Assembly: GCF_019428685.1 (NCBI RefSeq)
Contig: NZ_CP080096.1
Coordinates: forward strand, 930,001 to 994,000
Length of the DNA stretch: 64,000 nucleotides
Reading direction: 5' to 3'
DNA from: Paraburkholderia edwinii
Lineage (GTDB): Bacteria; Pseudomonadota; Gammaproteobacteria; Burkholderiales; Burkholderiaceae
A program made the position numbers and the translations under genes. Below the pieces are notes generated by a model. That model saw nothing but the letters and a program-made list of their open reading frames with translations. It made no database searches and had not been told where the DNA came from. Below are positions 62,354 to 64,000 of the stretch, piece by piece. Position 1 is the first letter of the stretch. Every line of letters starts with the position of its first letter.

Positions 62354-63418
62354 ATGGGAAGCCGTCCCCGTTTCATCGACGATTTATCGGGCGTACCCGA
62401 GGCCGGTCCGGAGCCGGCCGCACGTCAACCAGCCGGGCCTGAACCGGCTTCACCTATTCTTTCCGCGTCGTCCGACGACGTATTACTCGATGCTTACTCG
62501 CGCACTGTGATTGGTGCGCTCGACCGGGTGCGCCCGGCCGTTGTGTTTATCGCCGTGGACCGGCGTCTGCCCGACGGCCGCTCCGCGCGTGCCGGCACCG
62601 GCTCGGGCTTTCTCTTCACGCCTGACGGTTATCTGCTCACGAACAGCCACGTCGTGCACGGCGCGACGCATATTCACGTGACGCTCGCTGATGGCTCGAA
62701 ATTCGATGCCGATCTGGTCGGTGACGATCCGCATACTGATCTCGCCGTGCTGCGTATCGGCTCGGCCGAACCGCTGCCGCATGTCGAACTCGGCGATTCC
62801 GGCAAGTTGCGTGTCGGACAGATCGCGATTGCCGTGGGCAATCCGCTTGGGCTCGAGCAGACGGTTACAACCGGCGTGGTTTCCGCGCTTGGCCGTTCGT
62901 TGCGTGCGAATTCGGGCCGGATGATCTATGACGTGATTCAAACCGACGCCGCATTGAACCCGGGCAATTCAGGCGGTCCGCTGATCAATTCGGCGGGGCA
63001 GGTGATCGGCGTGAACACCGCCATCATTCCGGGCGCGCAGGCGATCTGCTTCTCGACTGCGATCGATACCGCGAAGTGGGTGATCATGCAGATCTTCGCG
63101 CATGGCCGCGTGCGGCGGGCGTATATCGGCGTGGCCGGTACGACGGTCGCGTTGCCGCGGCGCGTGCAGCGCTATTTCGGGTTGACGTCGGAGAGCGCGG
63201 TGCATGTGATGGAAGTCGTCAAGGGCAGCCCCGCCGCGCTGGCGGGCCTTAGAACCGATGACAGAATTGTGTCGATCGACGCGCTGCCGGTGGATGGGGT
63301 CGACACGCTGCAGCGAGTACTCGACGCGTCGCGGATCGACCGCGCAGTGAGCATGACGGTAGTGCGCGGCGCGCAACGGCTCGAACTGACCGTGACGCCG
63401 GTCGAGCAAACGGGCTGA
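62354..63418 (+). CDS. S1C serine protease, HtrA/DegP-like, without signal peptide
   Basis: 354 residues from the ATG at 62354. Trypsin-like domain with the triad His99 (LLTNSHVVHG), Asp129 (HTDLAVL) and Ser206 (NPGNSGGPL), then one PDZ domain from about residue 250 (GVAGTTVALPRRVQ, VVKGSPAALAGLRTDDRI). The N-terminus is hydrophilic and Pro-rich, without a hydrophobic export segment, so it should stay in the cytosol, unlike DegP/DegS. HtrA proteins degrade or refold damaged proteins. Confidence 0.93.
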   Translation: MGSRPRFIDDLSGVPEAGPEPAARQPAGPEPASPILSASSDDVLLDAYSRTVIGALDRVRPAVVFIAVDRRLPDGRSARAGTGSGFLFTPDGYLLTNSHVVHGATHIHVTLADGSKFDADLVGDDPHTDLAVLRIGSAEPLPHVELGDSGKLRVGQIAIAVGNPLGLEQTVTTGVVSALGRSLRANSGRMIYDVIQTDAALNPGNSGGPLINSAGQVIGVNTAIIPGAQAICFSTAIDTAKWVIMQIFAHGRVRRAYIGVAGTTVALPRRVQRYFGLTSESAVHVMEVVKGSPAALAGLRTDDRIVSIDALPVDGVDTLQRVLDASRIDRAVSMTVVRGAQRLELTVTPVEQTG

Positions 63419-63445
63419 CGCATCGCGGTGCTAATGGCGTAGCCA

Positions 63446-63712
63446 CTACAGCACCGCTTCGCGGTCGAGCAGCGTATCCAGGCGGCCTGAATCGTCGAGC
63501 GCCTGCAGATCGTCGAAGCCGCCGACGTGATACGCGCCGATGTAGATCTGCGGCACCGTGCGGTGCACGTCGCGCTGCCATAGCGCAACCGTCGATCCGT
63601 GTGTGCCGGCAACGCTGATTTCGTGGACGCGTACGCCTTTGCGTTTCAAAAGCGCTTTGGCGGCCGTGCAGTATTCGCAGTCCGGCCGTGTGTAGATCGT
63701 GATCGAGTTCAT
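63446..63712 (-). CDS. glutaredoxin (GrxC-type) with CEYC active site
   Basis: 88 residues from the ATG at 63712; an in-frame ATG at 63724 adds four residues. Thioredoxin fold: SITIYTRPDCEYCTAAKALL, TVPQIYIGAYHVGGFDDLQAL with the cis-Pro of TVPQ and the GG of the glutathione site. The usual dithiol site is CPYC; here it is CEYC, which should change the redox potential. Converges with the HtrA gene (27 bp gap). Likely cytosolic. Confidence 0.9.
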   Translation of the reverse strand: MNSITIYTRPDCEYCTAAKALLKRKGVRVHEISVAGTHGSTVALWQRDVHRTVPQIYIGAYHVGGFDDLQALDDSGRLDTLLDREAVL

Positions 63713-63896
63713 GGCGTTCGTCATCCGGTTCGAGCGCAAGCGCGTTACCGCAAGTGAGTGGGTTGCCGTCGCGTGGGCGTTGGCTTGACTTCACTTTAGG
63801 TGCGCGCCGTATTTGCGTGAACCGCGTAACGGCTCATTTGCATGCTCGATCGGATCAATGCACTCGATGACGATCTTTCGGTGCTGCGGCCGGCCG

Positions 63897-64000
63897 TCAC
63901 GACTCGGCGCTGTCCATCTCCGCTTCGTCGGTTTGTCTGGCCTGCACGTTACCGCCCGCTGTGCGCCAACGCGAGGGCGTGATGCCCGTGTGCCGCTTGA
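63897..64000 (-). CDS. AraC-family regulator, 3' end only
   Basis: Only the last 34 codons are inside the window. The protein ends KRHTGITPSRWR followed by a polar tail, matching the final part of the second helix-turn-helix of AraC/XylS regulators (FKRxxGxTPxxyR). The rest lies beyond the right edge, so effector domain and targets are unknown. Confidence 0.8.
   Translation of the reverse strand, partial: KRHTGITPSRWRTAGGNVQARQTDEAEMDSAES

Noticed and set aside
1..64000. Mobile elements, CRISPR arrays, tRNA or rRNA genes
   Set aside because: No transposase or integrase motifs, no regularly spaced repeats, and no tRNA T-loop or rRNA signatures were found by reading the window.

Overview
The window comes from a high-GC betaproteobacterium of the Burkholderiaceae, most likely Paraburkholderia or a close relative. 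This rests on gene content (XoxF next to tetrahydromethanopterin-pathway genes, many PQQ and cytochrome c modules, FadR-type regulators beside sugar-acid operons) and on codon and GC bias; no rRNA gene is present to confirm it. All calls come from reading the sequence by eye, with no database search.

Region 1 (1-9.4 kb) is a C1 and quinoprotein block. It holds the 5' end of a beta-RFAP synthase gene, a pterin carbinolamine dehydratase, then xoxF-xoxG-xoxJ, a translationally coupled exported protein of unknown function, a LysR regulator, and a three-gene relay module (metallo-beta-lactamase-fold protein, SoxY-SoxZ fusion, and a second metallo-beta-lactamase-fold protein that has lost its metal ligands). 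Region 2 (9.4-16.5 kb) has a QseBC/PmrAB-type two-component system with a small exported protein gene carrying a PmrA-like box, a repeated-motif membrane protein, a dienelactone hydrolase, a soluble PQQ sugar dehydrogenase with its cytochrome c, and a crotonase.

Region 3 (16.6-23.4 kb) is a branched-chain-type ABC importer (livH, a livM-livG fusion, livF, livK) containing an L-gulonate/3-hydroxyacyl-CoA dehydrogenase-type gene, facing a divergent FadR-type regulator. Region 4 (23.5-36.1 kb) is a four-carbon sugar-acid locus: otnI, otnC, otnK, denD and a GntR regulator on one strand; an MFS permease, an ApnL-like lactonase and a complete sugar ABC importer on the other. The denD and MFS promoters share an operator-like sequence, which ties both arms to one regulon.

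Region 5 (36.2-38.3 kb) holds an exported SAM-methyltransferase-like protein, short tandem repeats, a small secreted protein and an AT-richer patch with two overlapping small ORFs. Region 6 (38.3-48.2 kb) is an uncharacterised catabolic locus: an FCD regulator with matching perfect palindromes at its own start and upstream of a serine-glyoxylate-type aminotransferase, then an FAH/hydratase family enzyme, a 1004-residue FAD/Fe-S 2-hydroxyacid dehydrogenase, an MFS transporter, a crotonase lacking one catalytic Glu, and a class III CoA-transferase.

Region 7 (48.4-61.5 kb) holds a chemoreceptor, a TonB-ExbD-ExbB operon, a roughly 1 kb AT-richer gap, a TonB-dependent receptor and an Opp-type ABC importer; together these could move a peptide-like ligand from outside to cytoplasm. 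Region 8 (61.6-64 kb) has a divergent GTP cyclohydrolase I, a cytosolic-looking HtrA-type protease, a glutaredoxin and the 3' end of an AraC-type regulator. No tRNA, rRNA, CRISPR array, insertion sequence or prophage gene was seen.
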